Assembly: GCF_008386395.1 (NCBI RefSeq)
Contig: NZ_CP043761.1
Span: forward strand, 2,294,001-2,358,000
Length of the DNA stretch: 64,000 bases
Direction: 5' to 3'
Source of the DNA: Paenibacillus sp. 37
Lineage (GTDB): Bacteria > Bacillota > Bacilli > Paenibacillales > Paenibacillaceae
Both the position numbers and the translations under genes were made by a program. The notes under the pieces are model-generated. The model made no database searches, had not been told where the DNA came from, and worked only from the letters and a program-made list of their open reading frames with translations. Positions 24,433 through 31,637 of the stretch are shown here, one piece after another. Every line of letters begins with the position of its first letter. Within the stretch, counting starts at the first letter, position 1.

Positions 24433-24481
24433 AATCAATATATGGTGTAATATACTGGTTTTATATCACTATATGTGGTGT
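24433..24481 (+). promoter_or_regulatory. Pair of NrdR-like boxes upstream of nrdJ
   Basis: AATCAATATATGGTGT (24433-24448) and TCACTATATGTGGTGT (24466-24481) each match the NrdR consensus ACACWATATATWGTGT at 13 of 16 positions. Their centres are 33 bases apart, about three helical turns, as usual for this repressor. TAATAT/TATACT hexamers between them can serve as the -10. Supports ATP/dATP-sensing NrdR control of ribonucleotide reductase. Confidence 0.7.
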
Positions 24482-24543
24482 TTCATCATAATTTGCTTTT
24501 ATAGTGAAAATGGAGCTTTATACCGGGGAGGTTGAATGTAGCG

Positions 24544-27192
24544 ATGAAATCGAACCAACGATCGTACCAATTAGAAGGACTCAGCGAAAAAATATTTCTG
24601 GACCGATACGCCTGGAAGGATGCTGACTCGAATCATGCCAAGGTCGGAGATGTGGTACTGGTATTAACAAAGGATGATCCCAAGTTCCCAACCAAGGAAG
24701 TGGGCGAAATTATAGAACGTCAGGGTCAGCTCGTACAAGTAAGGACTCGAAGCGGAGAGATCATCGAGACCAGCGTGGAGAAACTGACACTCAACATTGA
24801 AAAAACACCGGAAGAGATGTGGAGCCGGCTTGCCAAAGCCATGGCCTCTGTTGAATCCACAGCAGATCAGCGGGCAACGTGGGAGTCCAAGTTCCGTTCC
24901 GTTTTGGAGGATTGGAAGTTAGTACCCGGAGGGCGTATTGCTGCGGGAGCGGGGGCAAGCGATGAGCTGACACTCTTTAATTGTTATGTCATACCGTCTC
25001 CGCAGGACAGTCGGGGTGGCATCATGAAGACCTTGACCGAGATGACGGAGATTATGGCACGTGGGGGAGGCGTGGGTATTAATCTGTCCTCGTTGCGTCC
25101 TCGCCGAGCGGTGGTGAAAGGTGTTAACGGATCATCCAGTGGTTCCGTATCGTGGGGCGGATTGTTCAGTTATACGACAGGACTGATTGAACAGGGCGGA
25201 AGCCGGCGGGGTGCGCTCATGCTGATGATGAATGACTGGCATCCGGATGTGCTTGATTTTATTACCGTGAAACAAACGATGGGGCAGGTGACCAATGCCA
25301 ATCTGTCTGTATGTGTGAGCAACGCCTTTATGGAGGCTGTCAAGCAGGACGGAGATTGGGATTTGGTTTTCCCCGATACGAACGATCCTGACTATGACAC
25401 TGTATGGAACGGGGATATGCAGCAATGGAAAGCCGCAGGTCATTCGGTGGTGCACTATCGTACGCTTAAGGCGCGCGAAATCTGGCATACCATTATTGAA
25501 TCAGCCTGGAAATCGGCAGAGCCTGGTGTGGTATTCATGGAGTACTATAACCAGATGTCCAACAGCTGGTACTTTAATCCGATCATTTGTACTAATCCTT
25601 GCGGTGAACAAGGCCTGCCTGGCTGGGGTGTATGTAATCTGTCAGCGATCAATCTGTCCAAATTCTATGATGAAACAAATCATGATGTGGCATGGGATGA
25701 ACTGGCGGAAACCACTCGCATCTCGGCTAGATTTTTGGACAATGTCATTGATGCAACACCATATCATTTTGAGGAAAACAGACTGAATCAGCAGCGTGAA
25801 CGCCGGGTGGGGCTTGGCACGATGGGACTGGCAGAGCTGATGATTAAGCTGCGTATAAGGTACGGCAGTCCTGAATCCCTTGAATTTCTCGATAAACTGT
25901 ATGGGTTCATGGCGAAGGAGGCCTATCTGGCATCGGCAGAGATTGCAGCAGAGAAGGGAGCTTTCCCGGCTTTCGAAGCTGAACCGTACTTACAGAGTGG
26001 ATTCATGAAAAACATGGTTGCGAGATACCCTGAAGTAGGAGAGGCCATTCGGAAACAGGGCATTCGAAATGTCACACTGATCACACAGGCGCCAACGGGA
26101 AGTACAGGTACGATGGTGGGCACATCAACAGGGATTGAACCGTATTTCGCCTTCAAGTATTTCCGTCAAAGCCGTCTAGGTTATGATGAACAGTTCGTAC
26201 CGATTGCGCAAGAGTGGCTGGATGAACATCCGGGTGAAGCTTTACCAGACTATTATGTGACTGCGATGGATCTGTCGGCTGAGAATCACATCCGGGTGCA
26301 GGCTGCGATCCAGCAATGGGTGGATAGCTCTATCTCGAAGACGGCCAACTGTCCGGCTGATTTTACGGTGGAGGATACAGCTGAGCTGTACGAACTGGCC
26401 TTCGACCTTGGCTGTAAGGGAGTAACGATATATCGCGACGGCAGCAGGGATGTGCAGGTGTTGTCCACGTCGAAGAAGGAAGAGAACAAGACCGAAGATG
26501 TAGATTGGACATTAAATACTAACTTAAAGACACTTCATGATGTGTCAGTTAGTGAATTGACGAATAATGCTGAAGGGCAGGCAAGTGATGGAGCTTCCAA
26601 TAGCGAGGTTGATGTTGAAACCCATACTTCAGTTGAAGTCCCTTCTTCTGCTACAGTGTTGGATAAACAATACAGAAGCCGTCCTCAAGTACTGCGCGGT
26701 GCGACATACAAAATCAATACGCCATTCGGGATGGCTTACATTACGATCAACGATCTGGAGGGAACGCCGGGTGAGATCTTCCTGAACGTGGGCAAAGCGG
26801 GATCGGACGTGTTTGCCATGGCTGAGGCACTCGGTCGAGTATGCTCTCTGTTCCTGCGATACGGAGATCATGGGCACAAGGTTGAACTGTTGATCAAACA
26901 TCTCAAGGGAATTGGTGGTTCGGGAGCGATTGGCTTCGGAGCCAACCGGGTGGAATCGATTGCTGATGCCGTCGCCAAAGCATTGGAAAGTCATGTACAG
27001 AGCGATGTGCAGGAGAACGAAACTAGAGCATTACAAGAACAGAATCAAGTGGAGAGCACGTATCCAAAAGTGGAAGATCAGAAAACCTTTGCCGAATCGA
27101 GAGATTTATGCCCTTCATGTGGCTCCGCATCCCTGATGAATGTGGAAGGTTGCAAAACATGCAGCAACTGTGGGTACAGTAAGTGCAATTAA
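24544..27192 (+). CDS. nrdJ: Vitamin B12-dependent (class II) ribonucleotide reductase
   Basis: Makes deoxyribonucleotides using adenosylcobalamin to form the thiyl radical; works with or without oxygen. About 882 residues. Landmarks: LFNCYVIPSPQDSRGG (first active-site Cys, about 147), ARGGGVGINLSSLRPR, ICTNPCGEQ (N-x-C-x-E, about 351-355), ITQAPTGSTGTMVGTSTGIEP and ISKTANCP. Residues about 655-730 are a low-complexity Asn/Thr/Glu/Ser-rich linker. The end (from about 720) has a domain GATYKINTPFGMAYITIN, common in NrdJ, then CPSCG...CKTCSNCGYSKC, a six-Cys zinc-ribbon or redox tail. ATG 24544 is preferred to TTG 24532, which abuts GGGGAGG. Two NrdR-like boxes lie upstream; no nrdAB or nrdI is nearby. 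Confidence 0.95.
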   Translation: MKSNQRSYQLEGLSEKIFLDRYAWKDADSNHAKVGDVVLVLTKDDPKFPTKEVGEIIERQGQLVQVRTRSGEIIETSVEKLTLNIEKTPEEMWSRLAKAMASVESTADQRATWESKFRSVLEDWKLVPGGRIAAGAGASDELTLFNCYVIPSPQDSRGGIMKTLTEMTEIMARGGGVGINLSSLRPRRAVVKGVNGSSSGSVSWGGLFSYTTGLIEQGGSRRGALMLMMNDWHPDVLDFITVKQTMGQVTNANLSVCVSNAFMEAVKQDGDWDLVFPDTNDPDYDTVWNGDMQQWKAAGHSVVHYRTLKAREIWHTIIESAWKSAEPGVVFMEYYNQMSNSWYFNPIICTNPCGEQGLPGWGVCNLSAINLSKFYDETNHDVAWDELAETTRISARFLDNVIDATPYHFEENRLNQQRERRVGLGTMGLAELMIKLRIRYGSPESLEFLDKLYGFMAKEAYLASAEIAAEKGAFPAFEAEPYLQSGFMKNMVARYPEVGEAIRKQGIRNVTLITQAPTGSTGTMVGTSTGIEPYFAFKYFRQSRLGYDEQFVPIAQEWLDEHPGEALPDYYVTAMDLSAENHIRVQAAIQQWVDSSISKTANCPADFTVEDTAELYELAFDLGCKGVTIYRDGSRDVQVLSTSKKEENKTEDVDWTLNTNLKTLHDVSVSELTNNAEGQASDGASNSEVDVETHTSVEVPSSATVLDKQYRSRPQVLRGATYKINTPFGMAYITINDLEGTPGEIFLNVGKAGSDVFAMAEALGRVCSLFLRYGDHGHKVELLIKHLKGIGGSGAIGFGANRVESIADAVAKALESHVQSDVQENETRALQEQNQVESTYPKVEDQKTFAESRDLCPSCGSASLMNVEGCKTCSNCGYSKCN

Positions 27193-27216
27193 ATACCTTC
27201 GAAAAAAGAGAAAAAG

Positions 27217-27258
27217 AAAGGCACTCCTGACTCCATTACGAAGTCAGGAATGCCTTTT
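27217..27258. terminator. Bidirectional terminator between nrdJ and cat
   Basis: Sixteen-base stem AAAGGCACTCCTGACT / AGTCAGGAATGCCTTT with one mismatch. A-rich and T-rich flanks allow use from both converging genes. Confidence 0.9.
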
Positions 27259-27272
27259 CGTCATTTAGCTAA

Positions 27273-27920
27273 CTAACACCAATCCTGGCATCGATCTGCA
27301 AGTGATTGCAGTTCATTAAATAAAACGCCAGCATGGTAGCCGTCGCACACGGCGTGATGTAACTGAACGGATAAGGGAAGATATACTTGATCGTTTTGTT
27401 GAACATATTTCCCCATCGTGAAAATAGGCAACAAGTAGGTTCCCTCATTGTAAATATTCAGATTAAATCCAGTAAAGTTCACCCAGGGAATGCTGGAAAC
27501 GGGAAATGTATTTGGCGGTTCATTGGGTTTGGCAACAAATTGTTTGTGATCTTTGTAATTCTTCATATCTTCCAGATAACGAATGTGGAATGTCTCGAAA
27601 TCTTCATGGAATGTCGTCCAGATCGTTGAGAAACTCTTGTCGTCCTCATGAAAAATCGTATAACTCGGAGACATTTCCTCCCAGTAGCCCAATCTCCCCC
27701 CGGCATCAAAACAGGTTCGGAATTCCCTGTGTGCATTGACGACCGTAGAGATCATATGAATAAGAGCGGGATAGAACTTCAATCCTTTAAGCTTCAGTTC
27801 GTTGATCAATAGAGTGATATCCAGATTAGCAGTTATGCTGTAAGTACATCTGACCTGATTCAAGTAGTGGTCAAAGTATGGCTTTCGATCCCACTGATCT
27901 AACACGATTGAATTAAACAT
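27273..27920 (-). CDS. Chloramphenicol O-acetyltransferase, type A
   Basis: Acetylates the 3-hydroxyl of chloramphenicol with acetyl-CoA, inactivating the drug. The 215 residues have the usual trimeric CAT size. The active-site motif is QLHHAVCDGYHAG (HHAVCDG at residues 188-194); other family segments are FYPALIHMISTVVNAHREFRTCFD, SPSYTIFHEDDKSFS, SIPWVNFTGFNLN and FTMGKYV. The gene is preceded by a nine-codon leader peptide and a hairpin that hides the ribosome site, the arrangement of drug-inducible cat genes of Gram-positive bacteria. No transposase, resolvase or plasmid gene is adjacent, so it looks like a resident chromosomal copy. Codon use does not stand out by eye. Confidence 0.94.
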   Translation of the reverse strand: MFNSIVLDQWDRKPYFDHYLNQVRCTYSITANLDITLLINELKLKGLKFYPALIHMISTVVNAHREFRTCFDAGGRLGYWEEMSPSYTIFHEDDKSFSTIWTTFHEDFETFHIRYLEDMKNYKDHKQFVAKPNEPPNTFPVSSIPWVNFTGFNLNIYNEGTYLLPIFTMGKYVQQNDQVYLPLSVQLHHAVCDGYHAGVLFNELQSLADRCQDWC

Positions 27921-27928
27921 AAGTTATA

Positions 27929-27965
27929 ACCTCCTAAATTTGAATATTGCCTTCATTTAGGAGGT
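27929..27965 (-). promoter_or_regulatory. Translational attenuator hairpin of the cat gene
   Basis: On the minus strand, ACCTCCTAAAT (27955-27965) can pair fully with ATTTAGGAGGT (27929-27939), burying the cat Shine-Dalgarno AGGAGG in an 11-bp stem with a 15-base loop. The first arm overlaps the last codons and stop of the leader peptide. In known systems a drug-stalled ribosome on the leader opens this stem. Confidence 0.9.
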
Positions 27966-27986
27966 ATATTTGACTGATTTGACCAT
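27957..27986 (-). CDS. Chloramphenicol-sensing leader peptide
   Basis: Nine-codon frame MVKSVKYTS followed by TAA, starting at 27986. It resembles the leader peptides of inducible cat genes as I recall them (cat-86: MVKTDKISS; pC194: MKKSEDYSS) in length, in the MVK start and in ending with Ser codons inside the hairpin arm. Its ribosome site (ATAGGAT) is weak and close to the ATG. Ribosome stalling here in the presence of drug should expose the cat ribosome site. Confidence 0.85.
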   Translation of the reverse strand: MVKSVKYTS

Positions 27987-28151
27987 ATCCTATCACATTC
28001 CCAGTATCGTATTTTTAGAAATTGACCATCTCAGTATAACATGATACTGAATGTGTCGCTTATAGCGAAATCCTCTGCAAAACGCTTTTTCAACCAGATT
28101 TTTTACTTTATAATTAAAGTTGTGTTTATAACGAAGAAGAGAGGGGATTAG

Positions 28152-28712
28152 ATGCATCAGCCGATAGAAGAACCCATATTTTATTCTTATCCTGGAATGG
28201 TAGCGGTGGTGACTTCACGTCATGAGGGAGTTCAGAATGTGATGGCGTCCGGATGGCATACATACATCGGATCATCACCAGGCGTATATGGCATCTCCCT
28301 TCGTAAGGAAACATACTCCTATGAACTCATTGAGAAGAGCGGCGTATTCGGTGTTCATTTCCTGCCAGGTCATCGATCGGAGTGGATTCAAGCTGCAGGA
28401 ACGTTCAGTGGGAGAGATACGGACAAATTCACAAGATTCGGCATTCCGTATGAGGAAGGAATCAAGGTAAGTGTACCCATTTTGACAGATGCTTATTTTG
28501 CTTATGAATGCAAGGTTATGGAGATTACGACATATGGTGACCATGAATGGATTACAGGCGAAGTATTGCAGCGATATCAGGATCAGAAGTACTTTCTGGA
28601 GAATGGAATGGTTGATCTGGAGAAGTTGCAAATCCCAATGTACACAGGGCGTTCAGCATACCGGATCATGGATGCGAGGACAGAAGAAAAGATTCACCCG
28701 TTCCACCTCTAG
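28152..28712 (+). CDS. Flavin reductase-like / FMN-binding split-barrel protein
   Basis: 186 residues of the flavin reductase-like fold, which binds FMN and in some members supplies reduced flavin to partner oxygenases. Segments supporting this are PGMVAVVTSRHEGVQNVMASGWHTYIGSSPGVYGISLR (strand-loop with FMN phosphate contacts), SYELIEKSGVFGVHFL, and AYFAYECKVMEITTYGDHEWITGEVLQ, the usual core of the family. The ATG follows GAGAGGGGATTAG. No oxygenase gene adjoins; a terminator follows, so the gene is single. Substrate or partner cannot be inferred. Confidence 0.85.
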   Translation: MHQPIEEPIFYSYPGMVAVVTSRHEGVQNVMASGWHTYIGSSPGVYGISLRKETYSYELIEKSGVFGVHFLPGHRSEWIQAAGTFSGRDTDKFTRFGIPYEEGIKVSVPILTDAYFAYECKVMEITTYGDHEWITGEVLQRYQDQKYFLENGMVDLEKLQIPMYTGRSAYRIMDARTEEKIHPFHL

Positions 28713-28784
28713 GGTCCTAGGCAAGAAGAAGCAATTATGAGCAAAACTTTCAATCCGGTCTGACATAGGTTTATAATGGATATT

Positions 28785-28811
28785 GGCTGCTGAGCAAGTC
28801 GGCAGCCTTTT
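28785..28811 (+). terminator. Rho-independent terminator
   Basis: GGCTGC / GCAGCC stem with an 11-base loop and TTTT after it, ending the flavin reductase-like gene. Confidence 0.75.
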
Positions 28812-29200
28812 GTTATGGATTCAATTGTTTCAATCGATGTGTGCGTGGGTATGCTGGTTTGCGCAAGCGGGACAGGTAATTTTAGCCACTCGATGAAAAG
28901 TACTATATTTAACGACAAAATTAGAGTATGATTTTACAGCTATATGAGCTGGCAGGAAAGGTTACATCGGTTTAAACGTTTGTAACTATTCCTGTAAAGT
29001 ATGAGGCTTATTTCGGGCGTATAATGCTAAACGTGAACTCACGAATGAATATAAAGAATACTTTAATAATTAAACTTAATGGACAGGCAACTCGTCTTCT
29101 TTAAGATTATAGAATTCACACAGAATGTCGCATCATCGGATCGTGCTTCAAACAGAAGCTTTTCTTATGTTGTAAATGAAAGATGGAAGGTGCAATACGT
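28812..29200. other. Intergenic region upstream of the O-acetyltransferase
   Basis: AT-rich spacer. A good -10 hexamer TATAAT lies at 29020-29025 but no fitting -35 box is visible, so the promoter may use an alternative sigma factor or an activator. The palindrome GTTTAAAC and the adjacent AAACGTTT (near 28970-28980) are the only other notable patterns. Confidence 0.4.
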
Positions 29201-29302
29201 ATGTTAATGACAACCAGAACGATCAGGAGTTCCTTTATGCCCCCAACACCGATGTTGTTGACTCACAGTAACAAGGAGGGGCATGCATGTCACAATCGTT
29301 AA
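29201..29302 (+). CDS. Candidate upstream leader ORF, 33 aa
   Basis: ATG with GGAAGG 10 bases upstream opens a 33-codon frame (start MLMTTRTIRSSFMPP) whose TAA lies 16 bases inside the O-acetyltransferase coding sequence. The ribosome site of the main gene, AGGAGGGG, is inside this frame. The layout would couple translation of the main gene to the upstream frame. The peptide itself resembles nothing known to me. Confidence 0.35.
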   Translation: MLMTTRTIRSSFMPPTPMLLTHSNKEGHACHNR

Positions 29303-31380
29303 ATCGTAAGAGACATATGAACGGACTTGACGGCTTGCGAGCCATCGCTGTACTTGCGGTAATCGCGTATCATCTGAATTTGGACTTTATTCCGGGCGGA
29401 CTGCTCGGTGTAGGTATATTCTTTGTTCTCTCGGGATATTTGATTACAGATATTCTCGTGTCACAGTGGCAGGAACATGGACGCATTTCACTCGGTGATT
29501 TCTGGGTAAGACGGGTAAGGCGTTTGCTTCCAGGCATGCTGACCATGACAGCTGTGGTGATGATCTGGTTGGCTTGTACAGACCCGTCCCGGCTTGCTGC
29601 GCTTCGTGGTGATATCGTTTCGGGTGTATTATACATAAGCAATTGGTGGTATATCTTTCACAACGTTTCCTATTTCGAAAGTTTTGGCCCTCCATCACCG
29701 TTTGGACATTTCTGGTCACTGGCTGTGGAAGAGCAATTTTATCTTATATGGCCTCTTCTACTGATCGCAGCAATCGTAGTGTTCAAAAGAAAGGGATGGC
29801 TGGTCGTCTTCATTGTCGTCGCAGCTGAATTGTCTGCTGGCGCAATGGCCATCATGTATAATCCGGATCTGGACCCGAGCCGTGTATATTATGGAACAGA
29901 CACGCGGGCATTCGCACTACTTGCCGGTGCTGCTCTTGCCGTGGTGTGGCCTAGTCGCAAGCTGTCGAACTCTCTGTCTGGCATGAACCGGCTTGTGCTC
30001 GATGTGTCGGGACTTGCTGCGCTTGCTTTGTTAATCTACATGATGCTGAACAGCAGTGAATATGATGCGTTTCTGTATCAAGGGGGCATGGTGCTTCAGG
30101 CTATCGCAACAACGTTGCTGGTAGCGGTGTTGGCTCACCCATCGTCTTTCCTGGCACGTATCATTGGCGCGAAGCCATTACGCTGGATCGGAGAGCGATC
30201 CTACGGATTATATCTGTGGCATTATCCTGTCATTCTGTTAACCAATCCCGCGGTGGATACGGGAGGAGCACATCCTGTACGAATCATTTTACAGGTTGCT
30301 GCAACCGTTGTACTGGCCTCATTGTCCCTTAAATATATTGAAAATCCGATTCGGTACAACGGATTCCGTGATTCTTGGTCCCGATTATGGGGAAGAGGGC
30401 GGTCAACGATCGGTATACGTAACGTATGGTGGAAGCGGGCAGGCCTGTTGATGACGATTCTGTTATTGTCCTATACGGTATCTCAGATGATGGTCTCACA
30501 TGCAGCGAACTCTGACTCCCATTCGGTATCGATGTCCAACACATTGAATGGAGAGAATTCCGTGGTGGAGGAACAGGGACAGGATGTGTTGCCAGCTATT
30601 ACAGCGACGTCAGGCTCTGGTCAAAAGAACGATGCTCATACCCATAAACCGGAAGCAGGGACGAAAGATGATCCGGGGAAAAACGAGAAGCCAACAGGAG
30701 AGTCTGCTCCAGACTCAAAACCTGACGACCAAGACAATGCAGTGAATGCTGGCAAGGACGGTCAGTCTGAAGATAAGCCGGCTGATGACTCCGTGACTAA
30801 CGAGAATGATACACCAGATGACGCTGGAGCGAATCAATCCGATAATACGGATCATACAGATGATGCACCTGATACATCTCAGGACAATGAAGAAACGGCT
30901 CCTCCTGCCCAGGATGGCAAGGTTCATTATACCGTCATTGGAGATTCGGTGATTTTGGATGCAAAACCGTTTCTGGAGCAAAGTATATCGGGAGTGTATG
31001 TGGACGGACATGTCGGTCGTCAGATGTGGCAGGCAGGTGATGTATTGGAAGGTCTGAAGCAAAACAACCAAATGGGCAGCAAAGTGGTGCTGGAGCTCGG
31101 GACGAATGGTTCCTTTAACTCCAAAAACTTGAATGCTGTGCTTGATTATCTGAAGGATGAGGATCACGTATATCTGGTTACTGTGCGTGTACCTCGTCCG
31201 TGGGAACGAACGGTGAACAGGGCTTTGAATGAGGCAGCATCCAAATACAGCAATGTCTCGTTGATTGACTGGAACAGTGCAAGTGAGGGACATGACGAAT
31301 ATTTTGAAAAAGACGGCGTACATCTCACTACGCAAGGGTCCGAAGCTTTTGCAGATCTGGTGAAAAACAGTATCCAATAA
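29287..31380 (+). CDS. oatA: OatA-like peptidoglycan/polysaccharide O-acetyltransferase
   Basis: Membrane acetyltransferase that O-acetylates cell-wall muramic acid (known for OatA) or another surface glycan. The 697 residues have an acyltransferase-3 domain with about eleven membrane segments (residues about 10-410; LDGLRAIAVLAVIAYHL with the catalytic-site His, FFVLSGYLIT, FWSLAVEEQFYLIWP). A long acidic Asp/Asn/Glu/Pro/Thr linker follows (about 430-545), then an extracellular SGNH domain: YTVIGDSV with Ser554, VVLELGTNG, and KDGVHLT with Asp676 and His679 as the catalytic triad. This two-domain order is that of OatA. AGGAGGGG precedes the ATG. A 33-codon frame overlaps its start, and a terminator follows, so it is monocistronic apart from that. 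Confidence 0.88.
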   Translation: MSQSLNRKRHMNGLDGLRAIAVLAVIAYHLNLDFIPGGLLGVGIFFVLSGYLITDILVSQWQEHGRISLGDFWVRRVRRLLPGMLTMTAVVMIWLACTDPSRLAALRGDIVSGVLYISNWWYIFHNVSYFESFGPPSPFGHFWSLAVEEQFYLIWPLLLIAAIVVFKRKGWLVVFIVVAAELSAGAMAIMYNPDLDPSRVYYGTDTRAFALLAGAALAVVWPSRKLSNSLSGMNRLVLDVSGLAALALLIYMMLNSSEYDAFLYQGGMVLQAIATTLLVAVLAHPSSFLARIIGAKPLRWIGERSYGLYLWHYPVILLTNPAVDTGGAHPVRIILQVAATVVLASLSLKYIENPIRYNGFRDSWSRLWGRGRSTIGIRNVWWKRAGLLMTILLLSYTVSQMMVSHAANSDSHSVSMSNTLNGENSVVEEQGQDVLPAITATSGSGQKNDAHTHKPEAGTKDDPGKNEKPTGESAPDSKPDDQDNAVNAGKDGQSEDKPADDSVTNENDTPDDAGANQSDNTDHTDDAPDTSQDNEETAPPAQDGKVHYTVIGDSVILDAKPFLEQSISGVYVDGHVGRQMWQAGDVLEGLKQNNQMGSKVVLELGTNGSFNSKNLNAVLDYLKDEDHVYLVTVRVPRPWERTVNRALNEAASKYSNVSLIDWNSASEGHDEYFEKDGVHLTTQGSEAFADLVKNSIQ

Positions 31381-31460
31381 TACGCAATCCATATTTAATA
31401 CGATTTAGCACTTATTCATTATATATAGCCTGGGTTGAAGCTACCGACGGCTGCAACAAG

Positions 31461-31489
31461 AAAGAGCTCTCATTGTGAGGGCTCTTTTT
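31461..31489 (+). terminator. Rho-independent terminator
   Basis: AAGAGCTCTCA / TGAGGGCTCTT stem (one G-T pair), loop TTG, T-run after it; ends the O-acetyltransferase gene. Confidence 0.88.
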
Positions 31490-31528
31490 AGTTGTTATGA
31501 ACAATAAGTCAGCAAAGTAAGTTCCAAA

Positions 31529-31555
31529 CAGGGGAACCGATATTTTTCACCCCTG
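31529..31555 (+). promoter_or_regulatory. Inverted repeat upstream of the sugar ABC operon
   Basis: CAGGGG-N15-CCCCTG, located about 25 bases upstream of the cre site and the -10 region. Plausible site for the operon's AraC-type regulator or another activator; not proven. Confidence 0.35.
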
Positions 31556-31581
31556 CATCCGTGGATCGTCACCTTACGGTA

Positions 31582-31595
31582 TGATAGCGTTAACA
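31582..31595. promoter_or_regulatory. cre site overlapping the sugar ABC operon promoter
   Basis: TGATAGCGTTAACA matches the cre consensus TGWAARCGYTWWCW at 13 of 14 positions. The hexamer TATGAT (31580-31585) overlaps its left end and could be the -10, so CcpA binding would block transcription directly. Confidence 0.65.
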
Positions 31596-31637
31596 TTTAC
31601 AATAAGTGTATTCAAATCGCCGAGGGGGATTATAGAG

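Noticed and set aside
24019..24543. Cobalamin riboswitch before nrdJ
   Set aside because: No B12-box-like sequence is visible; the paired NrdR-like boxes explain control better.
29055..29114. 19-codon frame upstream of the O-acetyltransferase
   Set aside because: No ribosome site and no overlap with a functional element.
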